Positions 53,251 through 62,001 of a stretch of 64,000 nucleotides of DNA are shown one piece after another. Made by a program: the position numbers and the translations under genes. This DNA comes from Pseudoduganella lutea. GTDB taxonomy: Bacteria > Pseudomonadota > Gammaproteobacteria > Burkholderiales > Burkholderiaceae_D. The DNA is taken from contig NZ_CP035913.1 of NCBI RefSeq assembly GCF_004209755.1, forward strand, positions 744,001-808,000. Direction: 5' to 3'. Within the stretch, counting starts at the first letter, position 1; each line of letters opens with the position of its first letter. The notes under the pieces are model-generated. The model did no database searches and was not told where the DNA came from. It saw nothing but the letters and a program-made list of their open reading frames with translations.

Positions 53251-54306
53251 TCAGGCCTTGCGCGTGCGCCGCTTGGCAGCGGCGGGCGCGGTGGCGATCG
53301 GCGCGGTCGACCCGCGCATCACCATCTCGGCGGGGAATTCCACGCGCTGCCGGGTGCCCGGTTCATGCAGCACGCGGCGCATCAGCTCCTGAACGGTCGC
53401 CTGCGCCATCAGCGCCAGCGGGTGCCGCAGCGTGGTAAGGGGCGGCTGCGCGGTGACGGCGCCAGGCACGTCGTCGAAGCCAACCAGCGACACGTCTTCC
53501 GGCAGGCGCAGGCCCAGTGCGCGGGCGGCATTCATGCAGCCGAGCGCCATTTCATCGTTGGCCGCGAACACGGCGGTCGGGCGGGGATCGAGCGCGAACA
53601 GTGCCTGCCCCGCTTCCAGCCCGGACTTTTCACTGAACGTGCCTTGCGCCACCCACCGTTCGTCGACCGGCAGTCCCGCGTCGGCCATCGCCTGGCGATA
53701 GCCCCGCTCGCGTTCCGCGCTTTGCCCCGTCCAGTGCGAGCCGCGGATGAAGGCGATGCGCGCGTGCCCCTGCGCCACGAGGCTGGCCACGGCATCGCGC
53801 GCGCCATTGAAGTTATCGCCCAGCACCACGGGCAGCGTGGTCGGGCGCCGGCAGAAGTTCACCAGCACGACCGGGCTGCCACTGGCTTCCAGCGCGGCCA
53901 GGTATTCGTCCGTCATGCGCGGCAGCACGTAGATCAGGCCATCCCACAGCCCGTGCAGCAATTGCCCGTGGCGGCGTTGGGCCTGCTCGTCGAGCTGCAC
54001 GGAGGAGTTGTAGATGAACAGGTCCATCTCGTACTTGCGCACTTCCTCGGTCAGCGCGGAAACAAAGGCGTTGACGACCACCGAGCTGAGGTCGTTGACG
54101 ACGACGCCCAGCACATTGGTGCGCCCGCCCTTCATCACGCGCGCCAGCGCATTCGGCGCGTAACCCAGCGCGTCGGCGGCGGCCAGCACCTTGTTGCGGG
54201 TTTCCTCCGACACGTAGCCATCGCCGGAAATGGCGCGCGACGCCGTCATTACCGCAACGCCCGCCTTTGCCGCCACCTGTACCAGTGTCACCGCCTGCTT
54301 CTTCAT
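53251..54306 (-). CDS. LacI-family transcriptional regulator
   Basis: A 351-residue repressor. The N-terminal HTH (VTLVQVAAKAGVAVMTASRA, residues 6-26) and hinge helix (about 50-60, NALARVMKGG) precede a periplasmic-binding-protein-like sensor domain with FAANDEMALG and GFDDVPG. It sits between the TonB receptor and PL8 genes. Repeated GATAACGTTATC-like sites before these genes are its likely operators, including one near its own start. Inducer is probably a saccharide from the polymer. Confidence 0.92.
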   Translation of the reverse strand: MKKQAVTLVQVAAKAGVAVMTASRAISGDGYVSEETRNKVLAAADALGYAPNALARVMKGGRTNVLGVVVNDLSSVVVNAFVSALTEEVRKYEMDLFIYNSSVQLDEQAQRRHGQLLHGLWDGLIYVLPRMTDEYLAALEASGSPVVLVNFCRRPTTLPVVLGDNFNGARDAVASLVAQGHARIAFIRGSHWTGQSAERERGYRQAMADAGLPVDERWVAQGTFSEKSGLEAGQALFALDPRPTAVFAANDEMALGCMNAARALGLRLPEDVSLVGFDDVPGAVTAQPPLTTLRHPLALMAQATVQELMRRVLHEPGTRQRVEFPAEMVMRGSTAPIATAPAAAKRRTRKA

Positions 54307-54343
54307 CGCTATCCCGTTCTGAACGCCGCCTCGTGGGCGAAGT

Positions 54344-54355
54344 GATAACGATACC
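54344..54355. promoter_or_regulatory. LacI-type operator candidate before the lacI-family gene
   Basis: GATAACGATACC, two mismatches from the palindrome, 37 bp before the regulator start. Suggests autoregulation. Confidence 0.4.
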
Positions 54356-54372
54356 TCTTCCAGCGCCGCGCT

Positions 54373-56850
54373 TCAAGGACGGGGCGTGAGAGCGTGCGCC
54401 GCCGGCAGTGAAAACACGGCGGCGTGACTCTTGCCGGCCGCTTTCGCGGTGTCGATGCGCAGGCGCAGCCGCGGCGCCGTGGCCAGCACGGTGATGGCGG
54501 GGTCGGCGGACAAGACGGCCGCCACCGGCCGCGCCACCGACAGTTCCAGGCTGTCCAGCCCTTGCGTGGGCTCGGCAATCGACAAGTGCAACTGGCCACC
54601 CTCCTCGGCCAGCACCACGGCCGCCGGACCGGATGCCGTGACATAGGCGCGCCCCGCGCGCGGCGCGCTGCCGGCTCGCCACAGGTTGGCGGCATACACG
54701 TTCGCGGCCAGGTCCAGCACGGCGGCAGCGGTGGCGTCGTTCGCCTCGATACGCAGCCCGGGTTCCCGCGCGGCCTGCCCGGTGGCGGCGACGCTGGCGT
54801 TGGGCAGCAGCACGTAGGCATAGTCACTCCTGGCGCCATGCGGCAGTGCCAAAGACTGGAATGTCGCGCTCAGTTCTTCCGTGCTGCCCTGGTCGTTCAG
54901 CGCACGCCACGCGCCGCGGCGTTCCCCGCGCCCGGCCACCACGTCGGCACCGTGCGGAAACACATAGCCGATGCTGCTGCCGGCCCGGTCGTCCCGCAGA
55001 TGGGCCCAGCGTGCACCGCGCACGCTGCCGTTGGCCCGCGGGGCACCATCGATGACGAAGCGCGCGGCGGGATCGGCCAGCCGGCGGTTCTCCACGATGG
55101 TCTCGGCCGGCCCTGCGCCGCCACCGATGCCGGCGCCCATGGCCAGGATGCGCTCGCCCAGCAGGAACCACGATTTCCTGCCGTGCAGCGTGGACCCCGT
55201 AACGCCTTCCAGCGAGAACGCCATGCCCAGCGCCGCGTGCCGGCCCAGCGTGGCGCCGCCCACCCAGCGCTCCTTGTTCGGGTACATCTTCCAGTCGACC
55301 GGCCAGCCGCTGCCGCTGCGGTCCGTCGTGGTGCCCGGCAGGCGCCGGATGTCGACGGTGGGCCAGAACGCGCCGCCGAACTGCGCCTGGTCCGCCGTGT
55401 ACAGGGCCAGCATGCCCATGCCGGTCCACCACCCCAGCAGGTTTTCGCCGTTGCCCGATTCAAAGGCCGACATGCGTGGCGACGTCATGCTCACCACGGC
55501 CGCGAAGCCGGTGCCGCGCAGGATCGCCCGGTCCATCGAGGCATACAGCCGCGCACCCGGCGGTTCCGGCGCCGCCGGAATGGCCGGGTCGGCGGCGATC
55601 GCCTTCAGCAGCCCCAGTTCGTACAGCGACAGGGCCGAGATGCCCATGCCGCCCGGCGCCGCCAGGTAAGCGGCGCCGAACGTGCGGTCGCGCGCCATCC
55701 ATCCCTTGATCGCGGCACGCAGCGCGGTCGCATCGGCGGCCGGCGCCGATGCCGCCAGTGTGGCGAGGCTGGCGATCATGCCGCGCCCCACCGAGTGCTC
55801 GGTCTGCGTGGGCGTGGCGATCTTGCGGCCGCGCAGCGCGTCGGGCATGCCGCCGTCGATGAACCACGGCGCATAACTGTCGCGTGCCCACCGGACGATG
55901 CGCGCGAGGCGCGCCTCGCCGATCGGCCAGGCGGAGCCGGACAGCAGGTGCACGAGCCGGGCGAAATCGGCCAGCGCCACGGCGCCGTAGCTGCCCGTGT
56001 ACGGCACCCAGCCATGCTGCACGAAGGAGCCGTCGCGATAGAAGCCGTCGCCCGTCTCCACGCAGTCGAGCGCCGGGCCGATGGCATCGCGGCCCAGCGC
56101 GACGCGGTCTTCGTCGCGGGCCAGCATGCCGGCAAGGATCGCGGCCAGCGACTTGTCCAGCAGGTTGGCGCCCGTCTCGGCGTTGTGCCGGTCGATGGTG
56201 CCATCGTTGCGGGTGCGGTAGCGCGGGTCCGGCACATGCCAGTTCACGGCCGCCACGGCACGCTCGCGCAGGGGCCGCGGCACTTCCGCATGCATCAGCG
56301 TGACGATGTCGAGCAGGCGCAGCGGCGTGCCGATCTGCCAGTCCCACCAGTTGCCGAAGGCCGGCTTGCCCCGCCGGTAATGATGTTCCAGCAGCCACCC
56401 GGTGCCGGCCAGGACGGCATCGCGCAACGCGACATCGCCATGCGACGGCGCGCCCGGTGCCGCATACGCCAGCGCCATCTGCTGCAGGCGGGCGGCGTTC
56501 GCGGTCACCGCCGCCGAGGCCAGCAAGCGTTTCGGGTCATCGAAGCCGGCGATGTCGTCCCACAGCCTGGTCGCATCCGGCGCCGCGTGCATGCCGGCCA
56601 GCCAGCCCTGCGCAGCGCGCGAGCGGGCGTGCAGCTGGGCCGCCACGTCCGGATCGGCACGATCCAGCGTCGCGGCGCCGGTCAGGTGCAATTGCCAGCG
56701 TGCGTGCAGCGTGTCGAAACGGTCGGCAGTGCCGGCGGCCGCCGGTGCTGCCAGACCGGGCACGGGCGCCGCCACGAATGCGGCAACGAAGGCGACACGC
56801 ATGGCGGCGACTAAGGCGACGCGCATGGCGGCACGGCGGAAGGGACTCAT
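54373..56850 (-). CDS. Polysaccharide lyase family 8 (lyase 1)
   Basis: Cleaves a uronate-containing polymer by beta-elimination, leaving unsaturated uronic acid ends. The 825 residues have a signal peptide, the alpha/alpha-toroid N-domain with NWWDWQIG (167-174), and beta-sandwich domains after about 380. Catalytic residues fit N229, H279, Y288 and R342, with the same Asn-His-Tyr spacing (50 and 9) as Arthrobacter chondroitin AC lyase. The signal region contains an internal duplication (MRVALVAA/MRVAFVAA). It follows the GH105 gene by 13 bp. Chondroitin, hyaluronan or xanthan side chains are possible; context favours chondroitin. Confidence 0.9.
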   Translation of the reverse strand: MSPFRRAAMRVALVAAMRVAFVAAFVAAPVPGLAAPAAAGTADRFDTLHARWQLHLTGAATLDRADPDVAAQLHARSRAAQGWLAGMHAAPDATRLWDDIAGFDDPKRLLASAAVTANAARLQQMALAYAAPGAPSHGDVALRDAVLAGTGWLLEHHYRRGKPAFGNWWDWQIGTPLRLLDIVTLMHAEVPRPLRERAVAAVNWHVPDPRYRTRNDGTIDRHNAETGANLLDKSLAAILAGMLARDEDRVALGRDAIGPALDCVETGDGFYRDGSFVQHGWVPYTGSYGAVALADFARLVHLLSGSAWPIGEARLARIVRWARDSYAPWFIDGGMPDALRGRKIATPTQTEHSVGRGMIASLATLAASAPAADATALRAAIKGWMARDRTFGAAYLAAPGGMGISALSLYELGLLKAIAADPAIPAAPEPPGARLYASMDRAILRGTGFAAVVSMTSPRMSAFESGNGENLLGWWTGMGMLALYTADQAQFGGAFWPTVDIRRLPGTTTDRSGSGWPVDWKMYPNKERWVGGATLGRHAALGMAFSLEGVTGSTLHGRKSWFLLGERILAMGAGIGGGAGPAETIVENRRLADPAARFVIDGAPRANGSVRGARWAHLRDDRAGSSIGYVFPHGADVVAGRGERRGAWRALNDQGSTEELSATFQSLALPHGARSDYAYVLLPNASVAATGQAAREPGLRIEANDATAAAVLDLAANVYAANLWRAGSAPRAGRAYVTASGPAAVVLAEEGGQLHLSIAEPTQGLDSLELSVARPVAAVLSADPAITVLATAPRLRLRIDTAKAAGKSHAAVFSLPAAHALTPRP

Positions 56851-56863
56851 GCCGCCACCCCGG

Positions 56864-58324
56864 TCACTGCGCGACCGCTACCTGCACCGCGCCGGCGGGA
56901 CGCGCCCCCTGCGACGCCCGCGCATCGGCCAGCGACGCCGGCACCGCGGGCAGCGCCTGGCGCGGGAACAGCAGGTAGCGGCGTGTTTCGCCCGGCGCCA
57001 GGTCGGCCTGGAACCGTACGCCGTCGCCCCCCGCTTGCGATGGCAGCACGCGCGAGGTGATCGCATCCATCACCACCATGTCGGTGCCCGGGGCCGCAAC
57101 CAATTCTTCGAGCCGGTAGGCCGCGCCGCCATTGGTCACGGTGACGATGCGCGGCGCGGCCGCTTCCACGAGGCCCATCCGGTACATCTCGCTGCCGGCC
57201 ATCAGCAGCGCGCCCACCGCGAACACGTCCGTCGAGCGGGGATCGAAGCGCTTCGGGTCGGCGCCGATCGGCTGCACGTGCGTCAGCCTGCCCTCGGCCG
57301 TCACGTGCGACGACAATGCCTGCCACGCGCGCTTCACGGCCGGGCCGTAGGTCTCTTTCGGCAGCAGGCCCTGGTTGACGCCCCAGGCCAGCCCATACGT
57401 GTACAGCCCGGTGCCGCTGGTTTCCCTGCCCGGGTAGCTGGCCGGGTCCAGCAGGCTGGCGCGCCACAGGCCGTCGGCCTGCTGCAGTTGCAGCAGGCGC
57501 GCCGCCATCTCGCGGTACTGCTGCTCGAACCGGGCGCGCGACGGGTGGTTGGCCGGCACGTACTGCAGCATGCGCGCCAGGCCCGCCAGCACCCAGCCGT
57601 TGCCACGGCCCCAGAACACCTTCTTGCCGTTGGCCTCGCGCTGGCTGAAGTAGCGGCTGTCGCGGAAGAACAGGTGCTCGGTCTTGTCGTACAGGTAGTC
57701 CGACGTGCGCCACCAGCGCTCGATCGCGAACTCCAGGTAGCGCGGATCGCCGGTGACGGACGACAGCCGCGCCCATGCCGGCGGCCCCATGAACAGCGAA
57801 TCGCACCACGACCAGCGCATCAGCACGCCGGGAACGAGGAAGTCCAGCGTGCCGTCGCGCGGTTCGGCGAGGATGCCGTCGAACTGGGCGCGCATCGGCG
57901 CGATCATCGCCGGGTCGCGCAGTTGCTGGTACAGCTCGGCATAGGTCTGGCCGACGGCCTGGTCGTCCGCGTGGTACAGGCTGGGGCCGAGCCGCCAGCG
58001 GTTCTTGCGCGCCATCGCCAGCATCGCATCGCGGTAGGCCGCCTTGCCGGAAACGCCGGCCAGGGCCATGAAGCCGGCGTCGCCCACCGCTTCGGTCCAG
58101 TCGTCGGCCGGGTAGTCGGTGGGATGGGCCAGTTGCCAGTCCGCCGCCTTTTCCATCAGGGCCAGCGTGGCCGCGGCAGCGGGCGCCGGCATGGCGGCGG
58201 CGGCCAGCACCGGGACGGACGCGGTGGCTGGCGCCGCCGACACAGCCGCCGGCACAGCGACACAGGTCACGGCAACGGCGCACAGCACGGCCAGTGGCGT
58301 CAATTGGAAAGGCTTGCAATGCAC
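56864..58324 (-). CDS. GH105 unsaturated glucuronyl/galacturonyl hydrolase
   Basis: Removes the 4,5-unsaturated uronic acid made by the lyases. The 486 residues have a signal peptide, so it acts in the periplasm, and an alpha/alpha-barrel. The conserved Asp is D175 in WCDSLFMGPP, and WGRGNGW (238-244) is the GH105 form rather than the GH88 form. The GTG start at 58324 is fixed by AGGAG six bases before it. An operator lies 29 bp upstream; it is cotranscribed with lyase 1. GH105 instead of GH88 beside PL8 is unusual. Confidence 0.87.
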   Translation of the reverse strand: MHCKPFQLTPLAVLCAVAVTCVAVPAAVSAAPATASVPVLAAAAMPAPAAAATLALMEKAADWQLAHPTDYPADDWTEAVGDAGFMALAGVSGKAAYRDAMLAMARKNRWRLGPSLYHADDQAVGQTYAELYQQLRDPAMIAPMRAQFDGILAEPRDGTLDFLVPGVLMRWSWCDSLFMGPPAWARLSSVTGDPRYLEFAIERWWRTSDYLYDKTEHLFFRDSRYFSQREANGKKVFWGRGNGWVLAGLARMLQYVPANHPSRARFEQQYREMAARLLQLQQADGLWRASLLDPASYPGRETSGTGLYTYGLAWGVNQGLLPKETYGPAVKRAWQALSSHVTAEGRLTHVQPIGADPKRFDPRSTDVFAVGALLMAGSEMYRMGLVEAAAPRIVTVTNGGAAYRLEELVAAPGTDMVVMDAITSRVLPSQAGGDGVRFQADLAPGETRRYLLFPRQALPAVPASLADARASQGARPAGAVQVAVAQ

Positions 58325-58352
58325 GGCATTCTCCTCGGTGTCAGATCGATGA

Positions 58353-58364
58353 GATAACGATATC
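58353..58364. promoter_or_regulatory. LacI-type operator candidate before GH105
   Basis: GATAACGATATC, one mismatch from the palindrome, in the 143-bp gap between lyase 2 and the GH105 start. Confidence 0.55.
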
Positions 58365-58467
58365 ACATCCAATTTCACATGACGAAGTCTTTCGATCGCC
58401 GCTTTCGGTTCCGTGCGGAAGGCACGACCCGAAAGCGAAAGCGGCCGCGGTGCATGACCGCCCGACG

Positions 58468-61407
58468 TCATTCGGCATCGACGATGAGCACGGGCCGCAG
58501 GCCGGCATTGGCGTTCTCCCGCGCCGCGTAGTCGACCGAGCCCGCGCTGCCGTAATTGGCCGCCGCTTCCACTTCCAGTGCCAGCACGCCACTGCCGGCG
58601 AAGACGGCCGCAGCCGCCGCCGTCACGTCCACTTCCACGGCCGTGCCGGCGGTGGGCACGGTCCAGCTGCCCAGCAGGCTGCCATGGGCGGGCAGGCCAT
58701 TCCACGTGATGCCGGTCTCGGTCCAGCCGTCGCCGGCCAGCCGGTACAGGCGATGCACGATGCCGGACGCGGTGCCGACCGACGTGGGCGTGAGCCGCAG
58801 CCTTGCGCTGCCGATCGTGCCGGAGAGCGAGGACAGGTCGAACTTCAGCACGCTCCTGCGCCGGTAGCCCGCGGCATCTTCCTTCACGGTGAGCATGGCG
58901 GCCGTGCCGTAGTTGGTGGCGGCATAGGCACCATCGCGAACGAAGGCATCGGCCGACGGGGACAAAGCCACGGTCGTGTCGAGCGTGAATCGGGCATGGT
59001 AGGAAGCGCCGGCCGAACCATTGACCGCCACCGCCATCCGGATCGTGGGTGTCGTCTGCGTGACCGTGATGGCCGGGTCGGCGCTGACCACGGCTTGTGC
59101 GGCGCGGTTCAGTTCCAGGTTGATCGTGCCCGTATTGGCCTGGGTGGGATCGGCCACCGCCAGCCACAGGTCGGTGCCCTGCTGCTGCACCGTGACCACG
59201 GCGCGCCGGTCGCTGGTGAGCCAGGGCTGGCCGCCGGCGCTGACGGTCTTCGCGGTATCGGCCCAGAAGATGGCGCCGGTGAGCCCCTGCTCGCTGTCGC
59301 GCACGGCGATCGCCGACGTGGAACGCTCGAGCACCGTGACGGGATTGGCCGCGGCGAAGGCGGCCGCCTGCTGCGGCGTGCGGTTGGGCAGCACGATGTA
59401 CGTGTACGCGGCGCCCGCCGGATTGACGCCATGGTCCAGCGCCTGGCTCAGGTAGCTGGCGCTGACGCTGTCCGTGCTGCCGGCCTTGTTGACGGTGCGC
59501 CAGCTGCCCGTGCGGGTTTCCCGCAGGCCCGCCAGCACGGGCCGGTCAGGGAACACCCAGGCGATGTCCGCCGCGGCGGCGTTGCCTTCCAAGTGCGCCC
59601 ACCCTGCCCCGCTCACCGCCTCGCTCCAGCCGGGCGATGGGGGCCTTGCGCCGCCATCGATGGTCAGCGCGTTGTCGCCGGCGGCGTTCAGCGCACGGTT
59701 GTCGACGATCGTTTCCACGCGTGCTCCGCCCGTGCTGGCGATGCCGGTGCCCACAGCGACCACGCGGTCGCCGAACAGGAACCACGCCTTCTTGCCGGCC
59801 AGGGTCGTGCCGGTGACGTTCAGCGTCGCAAAATCCATGGCCACGGTGGCGAACCGCTCGTCCAGTTCGGCGCCGCCGACGGTGTTCTTCGTGTTGCCAT
59901 AGAATTTCCACGCCACCGGTTCGCCGCTGCCGCTGCGATCGGTGGTGGTACCGGCCAGGCGCCCCATGTCGACGGTGGCCCAGTAGTTGCCGCCATATTG
60001 CAGAAGGTCGCCGTTGTAGAGGTAGGTCATGCCCATGCCGGTCCACCAGCCCCGGTAGTTTTCGCCGTTGCCGTATTCGAACGCCGACATCCGCTTCGAT
60101 GAAAACAGCGACACGGCATAGGCATGGCCGTCGCGCCGCTGCACGGCGCGGTCGGTGGCCGGCAGGTAGCGGGCCTGCTCTGGTTCGGGCGCGGCAGCGA
60201 TGCCGTCATCGGCAAGGATGCCCTTCAGCAGTGCGATGTCGAAGGCGCTTACCCCCTGGGTAATTCCGGGGGTCCTCGTGGGAACCGGCGTGAAATAGCT
60301 GGCGCCAAAACTGGTGTCGCGCCGGACCTGGCCCTTGAGCATGGCCTTCAGCGTGCCGGCCTGCGGCTCCGGCAGCACCTGCGCCAGCTCCGCCATCGCG
60401 GCAATGGCGCCGCGCCCCGCCACGTGGTCGGGCGTGTACTGGCGGGCGATCGAACGGCCGCGGTTGTTGTCCATCATCGCGCCGTCGTACAGATAGAGCC
60501 GGAAGGCCCGCATGGCCCAGTCGTACGGCGCCAGGTAGTTCGGGTCCGTGACGGTCCAGCTGGAGCCGTTCAGCAGGTAGTACAGCCGCGCGATGTTCGT
60601 GACCAGCACCGTGCCGTAGGCGCCCACGTAGGGTTCGTGCGTGTGCTGGACGAACGAGCCGTCCGCATGGAAACCGTCGCCGGACGTGACGTAGGCGAGC
60701 GCCTGGCCGATGGCGTCGCGCCCGGCGGCGATCTTCGCCGACGACTTGCCGAGAATGCCGCGCAGGACGGCGACGAATGCCTTGTCGAGCCGGTTCGCGC
60801 CCGTTTCGACAGTGGCCGACAGTGTGCCGTCCAGGTTGGTGCGTCGCGTGGGATCGGGCATGTGGTAGTCGATCGCCGCCATGTAGCTGGCCACCTGCGC
60901 CGGTGTCAACGCGGTGTAGAGGGTGGCGGTCGCCGCGTTGAGCGCTGCCGGCGCGCCGATCTGCCAGTCCCACCAGTTGTCATGCCGGGTGCCACTGGCG
61001 GTGTAGGCATGGGTGACCATCCAGTCCAGGCCAGCCACCACGGCCGCGAGGACGGCTGGATCGCCCTGCAGCGGCGAACCGGTGGTGCCGTACGCCGCCG
61101 CCAGCGCATTGAGGCGCGTGAAACTGGCGGTGACGTTCGCCGACACCGTGCCCAGCGGCAGGTCGGGCCACAGCGCCGTGCGCCCCGTCCCCCGGTCCAT
61201 CGCCGACCAGTACTGCTGCGCGGCGGCGTTGCCCGCACTGCCCTGCGCCAGCAGGTCGGGATCGTTGGCCGGCAGCGCCGGGGCGCTGGCCGCGCGATTC
61301 CGCCACTTCAGCCGCAAATCGTCGAATTCGTCGGCCCGCGCGTGCGGGGCCAGCAGGACTGCGGCCAGCAGCAACGCCGCCCGCAAGGCATGGTGTGCCT
61401 CGTTCAT
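58468..61407 (-). CDS. Polysaccharide lyase family 8 (lyase 2) with DNRLRE domain
   Basis: Second PL8 lyase, 979 residues, with a signal peptide (MNEAHHALRAALLLAAVLLA). NWWDWQIG is at 144-151 and the catalytic set N205, H255, Y264 and R318 keeps the family spacing. After the usual beta domains a C-terminal module of about 165 residues (about 815-979) begins SADAFVRDGAYAATNYG, which is a DNRLRE/CBM96-type domain; it may bind sugar or anchor the enzyme. The ATG at 61407 has GGGAG seven bases upstream. Separate transcription from lyase 1 is suggested by its own operator. Confidence 0.9.
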   Translation of the reverse strand: MNEAHHALRAALLLAAVLLAPHARADEFDDLRLKWRNRAASAPALPANDPDLLAQGSAGNAAAQQYWSAMDRGTGRTALWPDLPLGTVSANVTASFTRLNALAAAYGTTGSPLQGDPAVLAAVVAGLDWMVTHAYTASGTRHDNWWDWQIGAPAALNAATATLYTALTPAQVASYMAAIDYHMPDPTRRTNLDGTLSATVETGANRLDKAFVAVLRGILGKSSAKIAAGRDAIGQALAYVTSGDGFHADGSFVQHTHEPYVGAYGTVLVTNIARLYYLLNGSSWTVTDPNYLAPYDWAMRAFRLYLYDGAMMDNNRGRSIARQYTPDHVAGRGAIAAMAELAQVLPEPQAGTLKAMLKGQVRRDTSFGASYFTPVPTRTPGITQGVSAFDIALLKGILADDGIAAAPEPEQARYLPATDRAVQRRDGHAYAVSLFSSKRMSAFEYGNGENYRGWWTGMGMTYLYNGDLLQYGGNYWATVDMGRLAGTTTDRSGSGEPVAWKFYGNTKNTVGGAELDERFATVAMDFATLNVTGTTLAGKKAWFLFGDRVVAVGTGIASTGGARVETIVDNRALNAAGDNALTIDGGARPPSPGWSEAVSGAGWAHLEGNAAAADIAWVFPDRPVLAGLRETRTGSWRTVNKAGSTDSVSASYLSQALDHGVNPAGAAYTYIVLPNRTPQQAAAFAAANPVTVLERSTSAIAVRDSEQGLTGAIFWADTAKTVSAGGQPWLTSDRRAVVTVQQQGTDLWLAVADPTQANTGTINLELNRAAQAVVSADPAITVTQTTPTIRMAVAVNGSAGASYHARFTLDTTVALSPSADAFVRDGAYAATNYGTAAMLTVKEDAAGYRRRSVLKFDLSSLSGTIGSARLRLTPTSVGTASGIVHRLYRLAGDGWTETGITWNGLPAHGSLLGSWTVPTAGTAVEVDVTAAAAAVFAGSGVLALEVEAAANYGSAGSVDYAARENANAGLRPVLIVDAE

Positions 61408-61477
61408 TGACATTCTCCCGGTGGTGTAACGTGATCGGATCGGATGCCGGCATCGGTGCCGGCCAACCCCGATGTGA

Positions 61478-61489
61478 GATAACGTTATC
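61478..61489. promoter_or_regulatory. LacI-type operator (perfect palindrome) before lyase 2
   Basis: GATAACGTTATC, identical to the site at 52968, 71 bp before the lyase 2 start. Confidence 0.65.
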
Positions 61490-61541
61490 ACCTGCAATGA
61501 CGGCTCGATAGGCCAGCATTGCAACAACCGGGCCGCGCCTT

Positions 61542-61967
61542 TCAGTTGCCTCGGTAGGTCGAATAACCGAAAGGACTGAGCAGCAGCGGCACGTGGTAGT
61601 GCTGGGCGCTGCCGCCGACCTTGAATTCCACCGGAATGCGCGGGAAGAACGTGTCCTGCTTCAGCCGGGCGTAATGTTCGCCCGTCTCGAACACGATGCG
61701 GTAGTCGCCGGCGGCCATCGCCTTGTCTTCCGGGTACAGCGCGGCGATGCGGCCCTGTGCATTGGTGACGCCGGCAGCGAGCGCGCGCCACCCTTCCCCG
61801 GCGCGCTGCTCCAGCGTCACGCGCACGCCGGCCGTGGGCTGGCCGCTCTGCAGGTCGAGCACGTGGACGCTGAGCGGGTTCGGCGCGGCCGCGGCAAACG
61901 TCGTGGCGCCGGCCAGAGCGCAGGCAAGAAGGATCTGTTTAAGCTGGTGGATTCTGGTTTGAGACAT
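61542..61967 (-). CDS. uraH: Exported 5-hydroxyisourate hydrolase-like (transthyretin) protein
   Basis: Transthyretin-fold protein of 141 residues with a signal peptide ending near FAAAAP. HIU-hydrolase marks are present: NPLSVHVLDLQSGQPTAG at the mature start, YRIVFETGEHYA, and the C-terminal YSTYRGN, close to the YRGS signature. HIUH normally converts 5-hydroxyisourate in the urate pathway. No other purine gene is in the window. It is upstream of lyase 2 but separated by an operator and not obviously part of that regulon. Confidence 0.85.
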   Translation of the reverse strand: MSQTRIHQLKQILLACALAGATTFAAAAPNPLSVHVLDLQSGQPTAGVRVTLEQRAGEGWRALAAGVTNAQGRIAALYPEDKAMAAGDYRIVFETGEHYARLKQDTFFPRIPVEFKVGGSAQHYHVPLLLSPFGYSTYRGN

Positions 61968-62001
61968 GGATGTTCTCCGTGAAGTGGAAGGTGATGGATG
62001 G

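Noticed and set aside
54424..56814. 796-codon frame opposite PL8 lyase 1
   Set aside because: Antisense shadow; the lyase frame has all catalytic residues.
54373..61407. Reading the PL8 locus as a hyaluronan system
   Set aside because: Not excluded, but hyaluronan yields GlcNAc, whereas the adjacent operon has AgaS and a KbaZ-family protein, which are GalNAc-route enzymes.
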